Positions 1 to 6,498 of a DNA stretch of 9,125 nucleotides are shown here, one piece after another. The notes under the pieces were generated by a model that was not told the DNA's origin, did no database searches, and worked only from the letters and a program-made list of their open reading frames with translations. Source of the DNA: RGIG3994 sp045589735 (GTDB lineage: Bacteria > Bacillota > Clostridia > Oscillospirales > CAG-272); contig JAZNPQ010000144.1 in NCBI GenBank assembly GCA_045589735.1, positions 1 to 9,125 of the forward strand. Direction: 5' to 3'. The position numbers and the translations under genes were made by a program. Each line of letters begins with the position of its first letter. Positions within the stretch are counted from its first letter, which is position 1.

Positions 1-1
1 G

Positions 2-298
2 CAGAAGCAAAGACTGTGTATCGCAAGACTTATGCTATCGCTGCCGCCCGTGCTGATACTTGACGAGGCGACCTCGTCGATAGACACGAGGACCGAGCTG
101 AAGATACAGGAGTCCTTCTCACGAATGATGAAGGGACGAACCAGCTTTATCGTGGCGCACAGACTTTCCACGATCAAGGAGGCAGATCTTATTCTCGTAA
201 TGAGAGACGGAAACGTCGTTGAAAAGGGAACGCATAATGAGCTGATGGCTCGCGGCGGCTTTTACAGCGAGCTTTATAACAGTCAGTTTGCCGAATAA
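2..298 (+). CDS. ABC exporter ATP-binding domain, C-terminal end (5' truncated by window)
   Basis: Only the last 98 residues are present; the reading frame runs open from base 2. The fragment opens at QKQR, the tail of the LSGGQ signature of ABC ATPases. It continues with Walker B and the catalytic glutamate (VLILDEATSSID), including the D-loop SSID, and then the switch histidine in IVAHRLST. The ending (GTHNEL, GGFYSELYNSQF) is typical of MsbA/LmrA-type exporter half-transporters, in which an N-terminal six-helix membrane domain is fused to the ATPase, so the missing 5' part is probably that domain. These proteins work as homo- or heterodimers that export drugs, lipids or peptides; the substrate cannot be told from this piece. 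All motifs present are intact, so it is probably a functional gene cut by the window edge. It ends at TAA 296-298 and faces the convergent minus-strand block. Confidence 0.93.
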   Translation, partial: QKQRLCIARLMLSLPPVLILDEATSSIDTRTELKIQESFSRMMKGRTSFIVAHRLSTIKEADLILVMRDGNVVEKGTHNELMARGGFYSELYNSQFAE

Positions 299-324
299 TA
301 TTCAAAATAATAAAGACACGCTCA

Positions 325-376
325 ATGGGCACGCGCGATAACGAAGGATCAACATAAGTTATTAGAGCGTGCCCAT
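325..376. repeat. Long-loop inverted repeat after the ABC exporter gene
   Basis: ATGGGCACGC (325-334) and GCGTGCCCAT (367-376) are perfect 10-bp arms around a 32-nt loop. Inside the loop, ATAAC (338-342) can pair with GTTAT (358-362), extending the structure. A competing pairing exists: CACGCTC (317-323) is complementary to GAGCGTG (365-371), which overlaps the right arm. No T-run follows on the plus strand. On the minus strand the text after the stem is moderately T-rich. It may be a weak terminator or 3' mRNA stabiliser for the exporter gene; function is inferred from position only. Confidence 0.5.
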
Positions 377-377
377 A

Positions 378-539
378 ATGAATTGCCCTTGTGGGCATGA
401 ATTGGCTTGCGCCGTGAATTGAACTTCGTTCATGAATTGCCTTCGGCATGATAAAGCATAGCAATTCAATTCATGAAAACAGAGTTTTCAAATCATGAAG
501 CCGTTAGGCTTCAATTCGTGACGCAAAGCGTCAATTCAT
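378..539. repeat. Opposed mosaic array of mini-hairpins separated by ATGAATTG / CAATTCAT
   Basis: The left half is a head-to-tail array in which ATGAATTG (378, 397, GTGAATTG at 414, 432) alternates with four different small palindromes. These are GCCC-TTGT-GGGC (385-396), GGC-TTGC-GCC (404-413), GAAC-TTC-GTTC (421-431) and GCC-TTC-GGC (439-447). After a central spacer (448-461) the right half has the same design on the opposite strand. CAATTCAT (467-474), a decayed copy (490-496), CAATTCGT (512-519) and CAATTCAT (532-539) alternate with GAAAAC-AGA-GTTTTC (475-489), GAAGCC-GTTA-GGCTTC (497-512) and GACGC-AAA-GCGTC (520-532). Stem sequences all differ but every stem is self-complementary. The 8-base words of the two halves are mutually complementary, so the whole block could also fold as one long branched cruciform. 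No coding sequence is supported here. It lies between convergent genes. The function is unknown. Confidence 0.85.
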
Positions 540-571
540 TACTATCGGTAGAAAATTGTCTAAAGCAACGC

Positions 572-618
572 AAAAGCACTTATGACAAACGATTTATTCG
601 TTATCATAAGTGCTTTTT
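572..618. terminator. Bidirectional rho-independent terminator
   Basis: AAAAGCACTTATGA (572-585) and TCATAAGTGCTTTT (604-617) are perfect 14-bp arms. Within the 18-nt loop, AACGA (588-592) pairs with TCGTT (598-602). The plus strand ends in TTTTT (614-618), and the minus-strand copy ends in TTTT. It sits between the plus-strand ABC exporter gene and the end of the minus-strand block (stop at 673), so it can end transcription from both sides. Confidence 0.85.
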
Positions 619-642
619 GTTAAAACTTCGTTATGGAGCTTA

Positions 643-657
643 CGCAAATGCTTTGCG
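643..657. repeat. Small hairpin near the 3' end of the zinc-ribbon gene
   Basis: CGCAAA (643-648) and TTTGCG (652-657) flank a TGC loop, followed on the plus strand by GGTATTTTAATTT. Just upstream, AACTTCGTT (624-632) is identical to the core of one mini-hairpin in the array at 422-430. These may be stray members of the same palindrome family, or a secondary plus-strand terminator. Confidence 0.4.
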
Positions 658-672
658 GTATTTTAATTTACC

Positions 673-1317
673 TTATTCTTTAGTTAAGTTAAGTCTGTCG
701 CAGTTAAGAAACGCGTGCGCTCCGAGAAGTGAATCCGTCGGTATCGTCTGCGACGCTCCGCAGGTCTTGCACACTACTCTGACGCCCTCGTCAAGCACCT
801 CGACGCTGAGCTCGCTGTCCTCTTCGTTTTCGCAAAGGCAGGTTATCTTTCCCTCTTCGTTCAGGTCATTTATGACAAACATTATAATATCGTATATCTG
901 TGGGTCGGTAAAGGGCTGATCCTCCCTCTCGCCGCCGAGCTGCATAAGATTTTCCTCTCCGAGCATATCGAGAAGCTCCATCTCGGTGCGTTCAAGCCCC
1001 GCCGAAACGTCCTTCTGATCTCCGAAAAAGCAGATATTTATATCTGTATACGGACACTGGAGCATAAACAGCTCGTTTCCGAAGAAAAGCGTTCTGCTCA
1101 CGGTAAAATTATGCGGTGTCGGACACATAAGACAGGGTACCGTCAGTCTTATCTTATCGTTTCCGCCCTTAGCGATAGTCAGCTCGCTTCCGCCGCACTC
1201 ACATTTAAGCTTTAACATATCGGCAGAAATCGAAAGCACGCCCACCGCGCTGAGAACTCCCTTTCCGCACACGGGACATCTGTATGCAACAAAGGTCTTT
1301 TTAGGGTCTATAACCAT
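673..1317 (-). CDS. Cysteine-rich double zinc-ribbon protein, unknown function
   Basis: The protein is 214 residues with no signal peptide or membrane segment, so it is probably cytoplasmic. I do not recognise a named family. The N-terminal half carries C14-x2-C17 (CPVCGKG), C39-x-C41 (CECGG), C62-x2-C65 (CLMC), then C88 and C96. An acidic helical middle follows (about 108-157). The C-terminal half has C160-x-C162 and C183-x2-C186 (CKTCG). The spacing suggests two separate zinc-binding ribbons, each built from two cysteine pairs, which in other proteins bind nucleic acid or protein partners. The ATG at 1317 has an AAAGGA ribosome site about 10 nt upstream (minus-strand reading). It starts 51 nt after the lipoprotein gene and is the last gene of the minus-strand block before the terminator at 572-618. 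Expression is confidently predicted; the function is open. Confidence 0.8.
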   Translation of the reverse strand: MVIDPKKTFVAYRCPVCGKGVLSAVGVLSISADMLKLKCECGGSELTIAKGGNDKIRLTVPCLMCPTPHNFTVSRTLFFGNELFMLQCPYTDINICFFGDQKDVSAGLERTEMELLDMLGEENLMQLGGEREDQPFTDPQIYDIIMFVINDLNEEGKITCLCENEEDSELSVEVLDEGVRVVCKTCGASQTIPTDSLLGAHAFLNCDRLNLTKE

Positions 1318-1368
1318 ATATGGAAAATCCTTTCTTATGTGATCTTTATCAGTTTATGAGTTAACCTA

Positions 1369-2439
1369 TTAAATGTTAATACCGTCAAGTATCTTTTCGT
1401 CAAGCTTAAAATCAGCATACGACTCAACCGAATCGGAGATATAACTCTCTGTCCTCTCGCCCGCAAGCTCAAGTCTTGCTTTAAAGAGATAGGTCGCCTC
1501 ACCCTCTCCGAAATAAAATACCGCGCAATATTCGTAACGGTCCTCTTTTTCTATCTTTATAACTTCGATATCACCCTCGGCACGCTCGCCCCCAAAGCTC
1601 CATTCAACAATTTCGGGCGCGACAGATGAATCCTTCATCAGATAGTCCTCGGTTGCGGCAAGCTCATGTACGTCGGCAAGCGCCTTGATATTCTCCTTCG
1701 TCACCGTTCCGCCAAGCTCTGCTATAAACTCCTTCGCATTTTCTCTGCTCTCGGCATAAATATAAACAACGCTTCGAACAGGCGTCATATCCTTATCCTC
1801 GGTGTACTTTGCGCGCTCCGATACCTCATCATCGGTCAAAGCTTCCATTTTCGCTTTATAAATATCGGTATAATAAAGCTCGTATATATACTCCATCTGG
1901 AGTGCGTTAAGATAGCTCTGATACGAGATACCGTTTCCGTAGTTTTCCTTTATATATCCCTCGGGGTCGTTGTCAGACGCATATTTTATATCGTTTTTAA
2001 CACCCTCTATATAGCTTTTTGCTTCGGTAATATAAGACGTTTTTTCGGCAGCGGCGTATTCGCAGGCAACAAGTATCCTCTTCAGCTTGTCCTGCGTCAT
2101 AGAGTCAATAAACTCAAACCAGGTAATATCGTCGTGACCTTTTATTGTCTGCTCCTTTAACGGAAGGTCCTCGTCGTAGCCGTATTCCCTCAAAGCTTCC
2201 TCTCCGAACGACCTTAAAATATTACCGAAGAAATACAAATATTCGCCGAGATAAAAAGCGTAATTCTTGCTTTTTATAACGTAATCCTTGGGCTCTGTCA
2301 GATAATCCTCGCCGGGACTTGCAAAAATTCCCGTATCCTCGGCGGTCGTATCCTTTATAATACTCGACGCGGGCGTGCATCCGACAAGCGTCAGTATTGC
2401 AAGACAAAGACATATCGCCGACAACATCGTTTTGCTCAT
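1369..2439 (-). CDS. Lipoprotein, probable degenerate parvulin/SurA-like foldase paralogue
   Basis: The 356-residue protein begins with a lipoprotein signal peptide: a short hydrophobic stretch (5-19) and the lipobox L18-V-G-C21, so C21 should be lipid-anchored on the outer membrane face. Residues 50-210 are helical and rich in Tyr, Glu and Lys, like the N-terminal chaperone part of SurA/PrsA foldases. Residues 219-325 resemble the parvulin domain of the upstream gene. VEWSFGGERAEGDIEVIKIE (278-297) parallels DWVYDSDRKVGDVEIVKT (553-570) there, and a shared FGEGE/DGEGE-like turn follows. The parvulin histidines are missing: the HILVK strand reads VRSVVYIY (221-228) and the GYHII strand reads YEYCAVFYF (302-310). 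I infer a binding or chaperone role without isomerase activity. The ATG is preceded by a good AAAGGAGA site. It follows the foldase gene after 83 nt containing a hairpin. Confidence 0.82.
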   Translation of the reverse strand: MSKTMLSAICLCLAILTLVGCTPASSIIKDTTAEDTGIFASPGEDYLTEPKDYVIKSKNYAFYLGEYLYFFGNILRSFGEEALREYGYDEDLPLKEQTIKGHDDITWFEFIDSMTQDKLKRILVACEYAAAEKTSYITEAKSYIEGVKNDIKYASDNDPEGYIKENYGNGISYQSYLNALQMEYIYELYYTDIYKAKMEALTDDEVSERAKYTEDKDMTPVRSVVYIYAESRENAKEFIAELGGTVTKENIKALADVHELAATEDYLMKDSSVAPEIVEWSFGGERAEGDIEVIKIEKEDRYEYCAVFYFGEGEATYLFKARLELAGERTESYISDSVESYADFKLDEKILDGINI

Positions 2440-2467
2440 AAGCCGTCTCCTTTCCCTGATTCAAAGA

Positions 2468-2501
2468 GTGGCACGGAAGATATTCTACCTGTCCGTGCCA
2501 C
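2468..2501 (-). promoter_or_regulatory. Intercistronic hairpin between the foldase and lipoprotein genes
   Basis: GTGGCACGGA (2468-2477) and TCCGTGCCAC (2492-2501) form a perfect 10-bp stem with a 14-nt loop, extendable by one wobble pair. On the minus-strand transcript it is followed by TCTTTG, a poor U-run. It lies 22 nt after the foldase stop and about 28 nt before the lipoprotein start. It is best read as a partial terminator or a 3' stability element that tunes the ratio of the two products. Whether it stops transcription cannot be decided by eye. Confidence 0.65.
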
Positions 2502-2522
2502 CACCCGATTGATTATTTTATA

Positions 2523-4418
2523 TTAGTTCGGCAGTATCTTTGCAAGCGCCTTCTCGTTTACCGTTACGGTATGCGTAAGTGATTTGTTCCACTTGCTGTA
2601 CTCCTGATTGATAAGTCCGCCGCCTGTAATTCCGCCGTAAAGCGCGGTATACTCCCAGTTTGTGAATTCACCCTCACCGTCGAAGTATATGATATGATAT
2701 CCGTACGTGGTCTTTACTATTTCAACGTCGCCAACCTTGCGGTCGCTGTCATATACCCAATCGTTGAATTCGGTTACCATCTGTCCGCGGAATACGTTTT
2801 CGTACTCAACGCTTGAGTCGTCGGTCTTTTCCTCCCCGAGCTTAACAAAAGCGTCCTTTGTGGGGTTTGAACCAAGCTGTGCGAGAAGCTCCTTTGCTTC
2901 CTTTTCTGCGTCAGCCCAGAGCTTTTCATTCTTTGCCGCGATTTCCGCCTTCTCTTCCTCGGTTGCCTTGGACGATGCCGTCTCCTCTGTTACCTTAACG
3001 AGAATATGCGCTACGTTCTTTACCTTTTCTGTATCAAGCTCGGGAACCTCTGTTACAAGATAAAGATCCTTGCCGTTTTCGTCAGGATATACCTTTCCTA
3101 CCTCTGCCTCTCCGCTTTCAAAGAACCATTTCTCGAACGCGGTAAGTATTATCTCTTTTTCGTCGGTCGTTGCCGAGGTCGTATCTCCGCTTATAAGATC
3201 GAACGCGGAATCTGCCTTTGCGCTCGATGTGTCGGAGGGAGTCGTTTCATCCGACGGAGCCTCTGTCGTCTCGTCGCCCTTTGTGGTATCGTCGTCCTCA
3301 TCCTCATCATCTTCATCGTTCTCGGTAGGATAAGCAAACGCATCGTCTACCGTGAGTGCCTTCTTGACATCCTCACGAATTCCCTCGCCAACCTTTGCGA
3401 GCAGCTTTATCTGGTCGTCGGTAAGTGTCTCGCCCTCAGCCTTGAAGAGCGGGTATACGTTCTTCCATACGTCTTCGGTTATTTTGGTGAAGGTCTCGCC
3501 CTCATATCCCTCTATTTCGAGGTCGTATGCGGCGTAGCCTATCGCCGCGCAAAGCGCCTTGTATACGCTGTCTGCAAGCGACTCTGCTTCATCCACCTTA
3601 TCATTGTTCTTTGCCTCTGAGTTGTAGTCGGGAAGAAGGTTCTCGGATACCATATATTCGATGTAGATCTTCTTGAACTCATCGGCATCGGTAACGCCCT
3701 TAAGCTTATCGTAATACTCCGGATTACCTACAGCGCCGCCGACGTATCCGCCGATATAGAAGAGATCCTTGTTGTTTTCAACGAACTCGTTTATTTTGTC
3801 CTTGTCGCCCTTAAGAAGGTTCTCGAGGTCGTCATACTTCTTTTCCCCTACCTTGCTTGCGAGCTTCTCAAGCTTCATAACGTTCTTGATGTCGCCGCCG
3901 GTGATGCCCGAGCCATACATTTCGGCAATAGTATAACCGCCTTCCTTTAAGGACTTCTTGAGCGTTTTGTACTCTTCGTTAAGCTCTGCAAGGTCCTCTT
4001 CCGTAAGCTCGATACCCTGTGCCTTTGCTTCCTCGCAAAGAACGAGTATGTCTGTTATGTGAGTTTTTATCTTTTCCGGCGTTGTCGCATTCTGAGCAAC
4101 GTACTGAGCTATCGACTCACCGCCGTATGTCAAGCCCTGGTAATAATATTGCTGATAGATAGACGAATAGATATACGCCACCTCAGATCCGTTTACCTTA
4201 AAGTTTTCGGTCTCAAAAACGGTGGACATACGTCTGAAAGTACCGCTTTTATTGAGTATCGCCAGCGTAGCGAATATAACTACTATCAAAGCGATAACTG
4301 TTACCAAAATGATTGTTGTGTTTCTTGCCTTGCGAGCCGCTGTCTGTTCGGAATACTTTTCCGGAGACGAGAACGCGTCACGCGCGCGGTCGGCTCTTAT
4401 TCTTTTACTTTTTCCCAT
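2523..4418 (-). CDS. Membrane-anchored parvulin-type peptidyl-prolyl isomerase (SurA/PrsA-like foldase)
   Basis: The protein has 631 residues. A basic cytoplasmic N-terminus (1-32) leads into one membrane segment (about 34-56, TTIILVTVIALIVVIFATLA), placing the rest outside the cell. Residues 66-360 form a helical SurA-N-like chaperone region. A very acidic Ser/Thr/Asp-rich linker follows (366-400). The parvulin domain spans about 468-580: HILVK with H471, a long inserted Ala/Glu/Lys helix (480-513), DAFVKLG (522-528), M547, F551, and GYHII with H575. Both histidines expected of parvulins are present. An extra half-domain at 425-460 (EKWFFESGEAEVGKVY) repeats the pattern of 552-564. Such proteins catalyse cis-trans isomerisation of Xaa-Pro bonds and help secreted proteins fold. 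It is larger than PrsA (about 290-300 residues) because of the chaperone region and linker. The ATG has an AAAGGGGA site upstream. The gap to RNase J is 136 nt. Confidence 0.88.
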   Translation of the reverse strand: MGKSKRIRADRARDAFSSPEKYSEQTAARKARNTTIILVTVIALIVVIFATLAILNKSGTFRRMSTVFETENFKVNGSEVAYIYSSIYQQYYYQGLTYGGESIAQYVAQNATTPEKIKTHITDILVLCEEAKAQGIELTEEDLAELNEEYKTLKKSLKEGGYTIAEMYGSGITGGDIKNVMKLEKLASKVGEKKYDDLENLLKGDKDKINEFVENNKDLFYIGGYVGGAVGNPEYYDKLKGVTDADEFKKIYIEYMVSENLLPDYNSEAKNNDKVDEAESLADSVYKALCAAIGYAAYDLEIEGYEGETFTKITEDVWKNVYPLFKAEGETLTDDQIKLLAKVGEGIREDVKKALTVDDAFAYPTENDEDDEDEDDDTTKGDETTEAPSDETTPSDTSSAKADSAFDLISGDTTSATTDEKEIILTAFEKWFFESGEAEVGKVYPDENGKDLYLVTEVPELDTEKVKNVAHILVKVTEETASSKATEEEKAEIAAKNEKLWADAEKEAKELLAQLGSNPTKDAFVKLGEEKTDDSSVEYENVFRGQMVTEFNDWVYDSDRKVGDVEIVKTTYGYHIIYFDGEGEFTNWEYTALYGGITGGGLINQEYSKWNKSLTHTVTVNEKALAKILPN

Positions 4419-4467
4419 ATATTCGGGTCCCCTTTTGTGTTCTTATATTTTTTCTATTGACAGATAT

Positions 4468-4500
4468 GGCTATTATAGCCTATATAGGTGTAACACAGAT
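4468..4500 (-). promoter_or_regulatory. Possible promoter with palindromic -10 region for the foldase gene
   Basis: On the minus strand an exact TATAAT (4477 down to 4472) lies inside a perfect 13-bp palindrome, GGCTAT-A-ATAGCC (4468-4480). A second palindrome, GTGT-T-ACAC (4488-4496), lies where the spacer meets the -35 zone. The -35 hexamer at 17-bp spacing is ATCTGT, a poor match, so the promoter may need an activator or be weak. Transcription would start near 4465, giving a leader of about 47 nt. Further upstream the gap is AT-rich, with TTGTTAACAA (4539-4548) and no clear terminator after RNase J, so read-through from RNase J is also possible. Confidence 0.4.
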
Positions 4501-4554
4501 TACGTTTATATGAACATTTTTTAACTTTTTAAATATTTTTGTTAACAATTTGCT

Positions 4555-6498
4555 TTACAAAATATTTAAAATGACAAGTATCATCGGTCTTCTCTTGGTT
4601 TTTGAATAAATAAACCTTGAAAGCTCGTCACGCACTCGGTTTTTGACCGTCATTCTGTCAACGCTTCCTCTGCGTGAGAGGCATGAGATAAGCGCATTTT
4701 CGCAAAGCTCTCTCGCCTCTTCTATAAGAGCCTCGGATTCACGCATATAAACAAAGCCTCTTGAGATTATGTCGGGTCTTGTCAGTATCGTCTTGTCGGT
4801 AAAATCAACCGCCGCCGAAACGATTATCATACCGTCCTCGGCAAGTATACGCCTGTCGCGGAGAACGATATCACCGACCTCACCGACGCCAGAGCCGTCA
4901 ACCATAATATTGCCTGACGGTACAGAAGAGGTGAATTTTGCCGAACGCTTATCAAGCTCCAGAACCTGACCTATCCTTGAAATAAAAATATGACCGTCGT
5001 TCATACCCATCTCGGCAGCAAGCTCACGGTTTGCCTGAAGATGTCGCGCCTCTCCGTGTATCGGCATAAAGAATTTCGGTCTGACAAGAGCCTGCATAAG
5101 CTTAAGCTCCTCACGGCAGGCGTGTCCCGAAACGTGGACCTCCATCATATTGTCGTTTATAACCGAAATACCCTTGCGGCAAAGCTCGTTGATGATATTT
5201 CCGACCAGCTTTTCATTTCCCGGAATAGCCGACGCCGAAATTACCACCGCATCATTTCTGTCAAGCATTATCGCAGGCTTGTCATCGAACGCCATACGGT
5301 AAAGCGCCGACATACGCTCGCCCTGACTTCCCGTACAAATGACGGTAAGCTCATACGGACGGAAGCGTTTTATATCTCCGACATCCACAAGCACACCGTC
5401 GGGCAGCTTCATATATCCAAGCTCTATCGCCGACGAGATAATATTTATCATACTGCGTCCGGTTATGACAACCTTGCGTCCGTGTCTTGTCGAGGCATCA
5501 ATTATTTGCTGAACGCGGTGGACGTTCGACGAAAAGGTCGAGATAACGAGACGTTTATCGGGATTGGTCGTAAAAATATAGTCAAGAGACTTACCGACCG
5601 TACGCTCGGACTGAGTGTAGCCGGGTCTTTCCGCGTTGGTCGATTCACACATAAGCAACAGCACTCCGCGTTTACCAAGCTCGCCAAGACGCGTGATATT
5701 CATAATGTCTCCCTCGATAGGAGTCAGGTCAAGCTTGAAGTCACCCGAATGGACGACAGTTCCGACAGGCGTTCCGATAGCCAGACAGCAGGCGTCGGCA
5801 ATCGAATGATTTACACGTATAAATTCAACCGAGAAGCAGCCGAGCTTTACCGTGTCACCTGCGGAGACGCACTTGAAAATCGGATCCCACGGCAAACGGT
5901 GCTCCTTTAGCTTGTTTTCTATTATTTTAAGAGTGAGCTTAGTTCCGTATATCGGAAGATTTATACTTTTGAGAAGATACGGAACAGCGCCGATATGGTC
6001 CTCGTGACCGTGTGTCAGAACAAGTCCGCGTATTTTGTCACGGTTAGCCTCAATATACGAAAAATCAGGAATTACGATATCGACTCCGAGCATTTCCTCG
6101 TCGGGAAAGCCAAGACCGCAATCAACAACTATTATATCGTTTTCGTATTCAATAGCGGTTATATTCTTACCTATCTCTCCAAGACCTCCGAGAGGTATTA
6201 TACGAAGCTTCGCCGTGTCGGTGTTTCTTTTGTGCGTGGGAGCTATCGGCTTTTTCGGCTCGGCGTTGTGTCTTACCGTTTCATTATTCGTTTTCTTCTT
6301 TCCCTTAGAAGAATATTCCTGACGCGGTGCGTCATAGCTTCCCGTGCCCGACGAAAGATTTTTTATACGGTCTATTATTGCTTTTTCGGATTCTGTCTGC
6401 GGCGCGCGCGACGAACCTCTGTTCTTCTGCCTTTTTTGTGTTCTATCCTTTTCGGGCGATGCTTTTGTATTGTTGTCTTTGTTTTTCTTGTTTGGCAT
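4555..6498 (-). CDS. rnj: Ribonuclease J (metallo-beta-lactamase/beta-CASP) with long basic N-terminal extension
   Basis: The chosen start gives 647 residues. RNase J is a 5'-3' exonuclease and endonuclease central to mRNA decay and rRNA maturation in Firmicutes. The catalytic core starts at LRIIPLGGLGEIGKN (98-112). Zinc-site motifs are intact: H163-x-H165-x-D167-H168 (THGHEDH), H231 (VNHSIAD), D253 (HSGDF), H459 (SGHA) and H481 (PIHGE). The beta-CASP region includes STNAERPGYTQSE (286-298) and CTGSQGE (388-394). The C-terminal domain ends with KTKRRPMILV. About 95 residues before the core are a Lys/Arg/Asn-rich low-complexity extension absent from the roughly 555-residue Bacillus J1. The ATG at 6498 is set by AAAGGAG five nt upstream; an in-frame GTG 32 codons earlier lacks such a site. 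It is transcribed from the consensus promoter at 6652-6680 and heads the minus-strand block. Paralogue type (J1 or J2) cannot be assigned. Confidence 0.95.
   Translation of the reverse strand: MPNKKNKDNNTKASPEKDRTQKRQKNRGSSRAPQTESEKAIIDRIKNLSSGTGSYDAPRQEYSSKGKKKTNNETVRHNAEPKKPIAPTHKRNTDTAKLRIIPLGGLGEIGKNITAIEYENDIIVVDCGLGFPDEEMLGVDIVIPDFSYIEANRDKIRGLVLTHGHEDHIGAVPYLLKSINLPIYGTKLTLKIIENKLKEHRLPWDPIFKCVSAGDTVKLGCFSVEFIRVNHSIADACCLAIGTPVGTVVHSGDFKLDLTPIEGDIMNITRLGELGKRGVLLLMCESTNAERPGYTQSERTVGKSLDYIFTTNPDKRLVISTFSSNVHRVQQIIDASTRHGRKVVITGRSMINIISSAIELGYMKLPDGVLVDVGDIKRFRPYELTVICTGSQGERMSALYRMAFDDKPAIMLDRNDAVVISASAIPGNEKLVGNIINELCRKGISVINDNMMEVHVSGHACREELKLMQALVRPKFFMPIHGEARHLQANRELAAEMGMNDGHIFISRIGQVLELDKRSAKFTSSVPSGNIMVDGSGVGEVGDIVLRDRRILAEDGMIIVSAAVDFTDKTILTRPDIISRGFVYMRESEALIEEARELCENALISCLSRRGSVDRMTVKNRVRDELSRFIYSKTKRRPMILVILNIL

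Noticed and set aside
378..539. CRISPR array reading of the repeated 8-base word
   Set aside because: The word is only 8 bases, the intervals are palindromic and of variable length (about 8-15 nt), orientation flips in the middle, and no cas gene is present.
473..919. 148-codon open frame on the plus strand over the array and zinc-ribbon gene
   Set aside because: It runs through the hairpin array and the terminator and then antisense to the cysteine-rich gene. The product is low-complexity Ser/Leu text with no domain, and no ribosome site was seen.
3006..3620. 204-codon plus-strand frame opposite the foldase gene
   Set aside because: It is antisense to a well-supported gene. The protein is Cys/Arg/Leu-rich with no motif, as expected for a complement-strand shadow.
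4990..5910. 306-codon plus-strand frame opposite RNase J
   Set aside because: It overlaps intact RNase J motifs in antisense. Its His/Arg-rich composition mirrors the codon pattern of RNase J, and no promoter or Shine-Dalgarno stands out.
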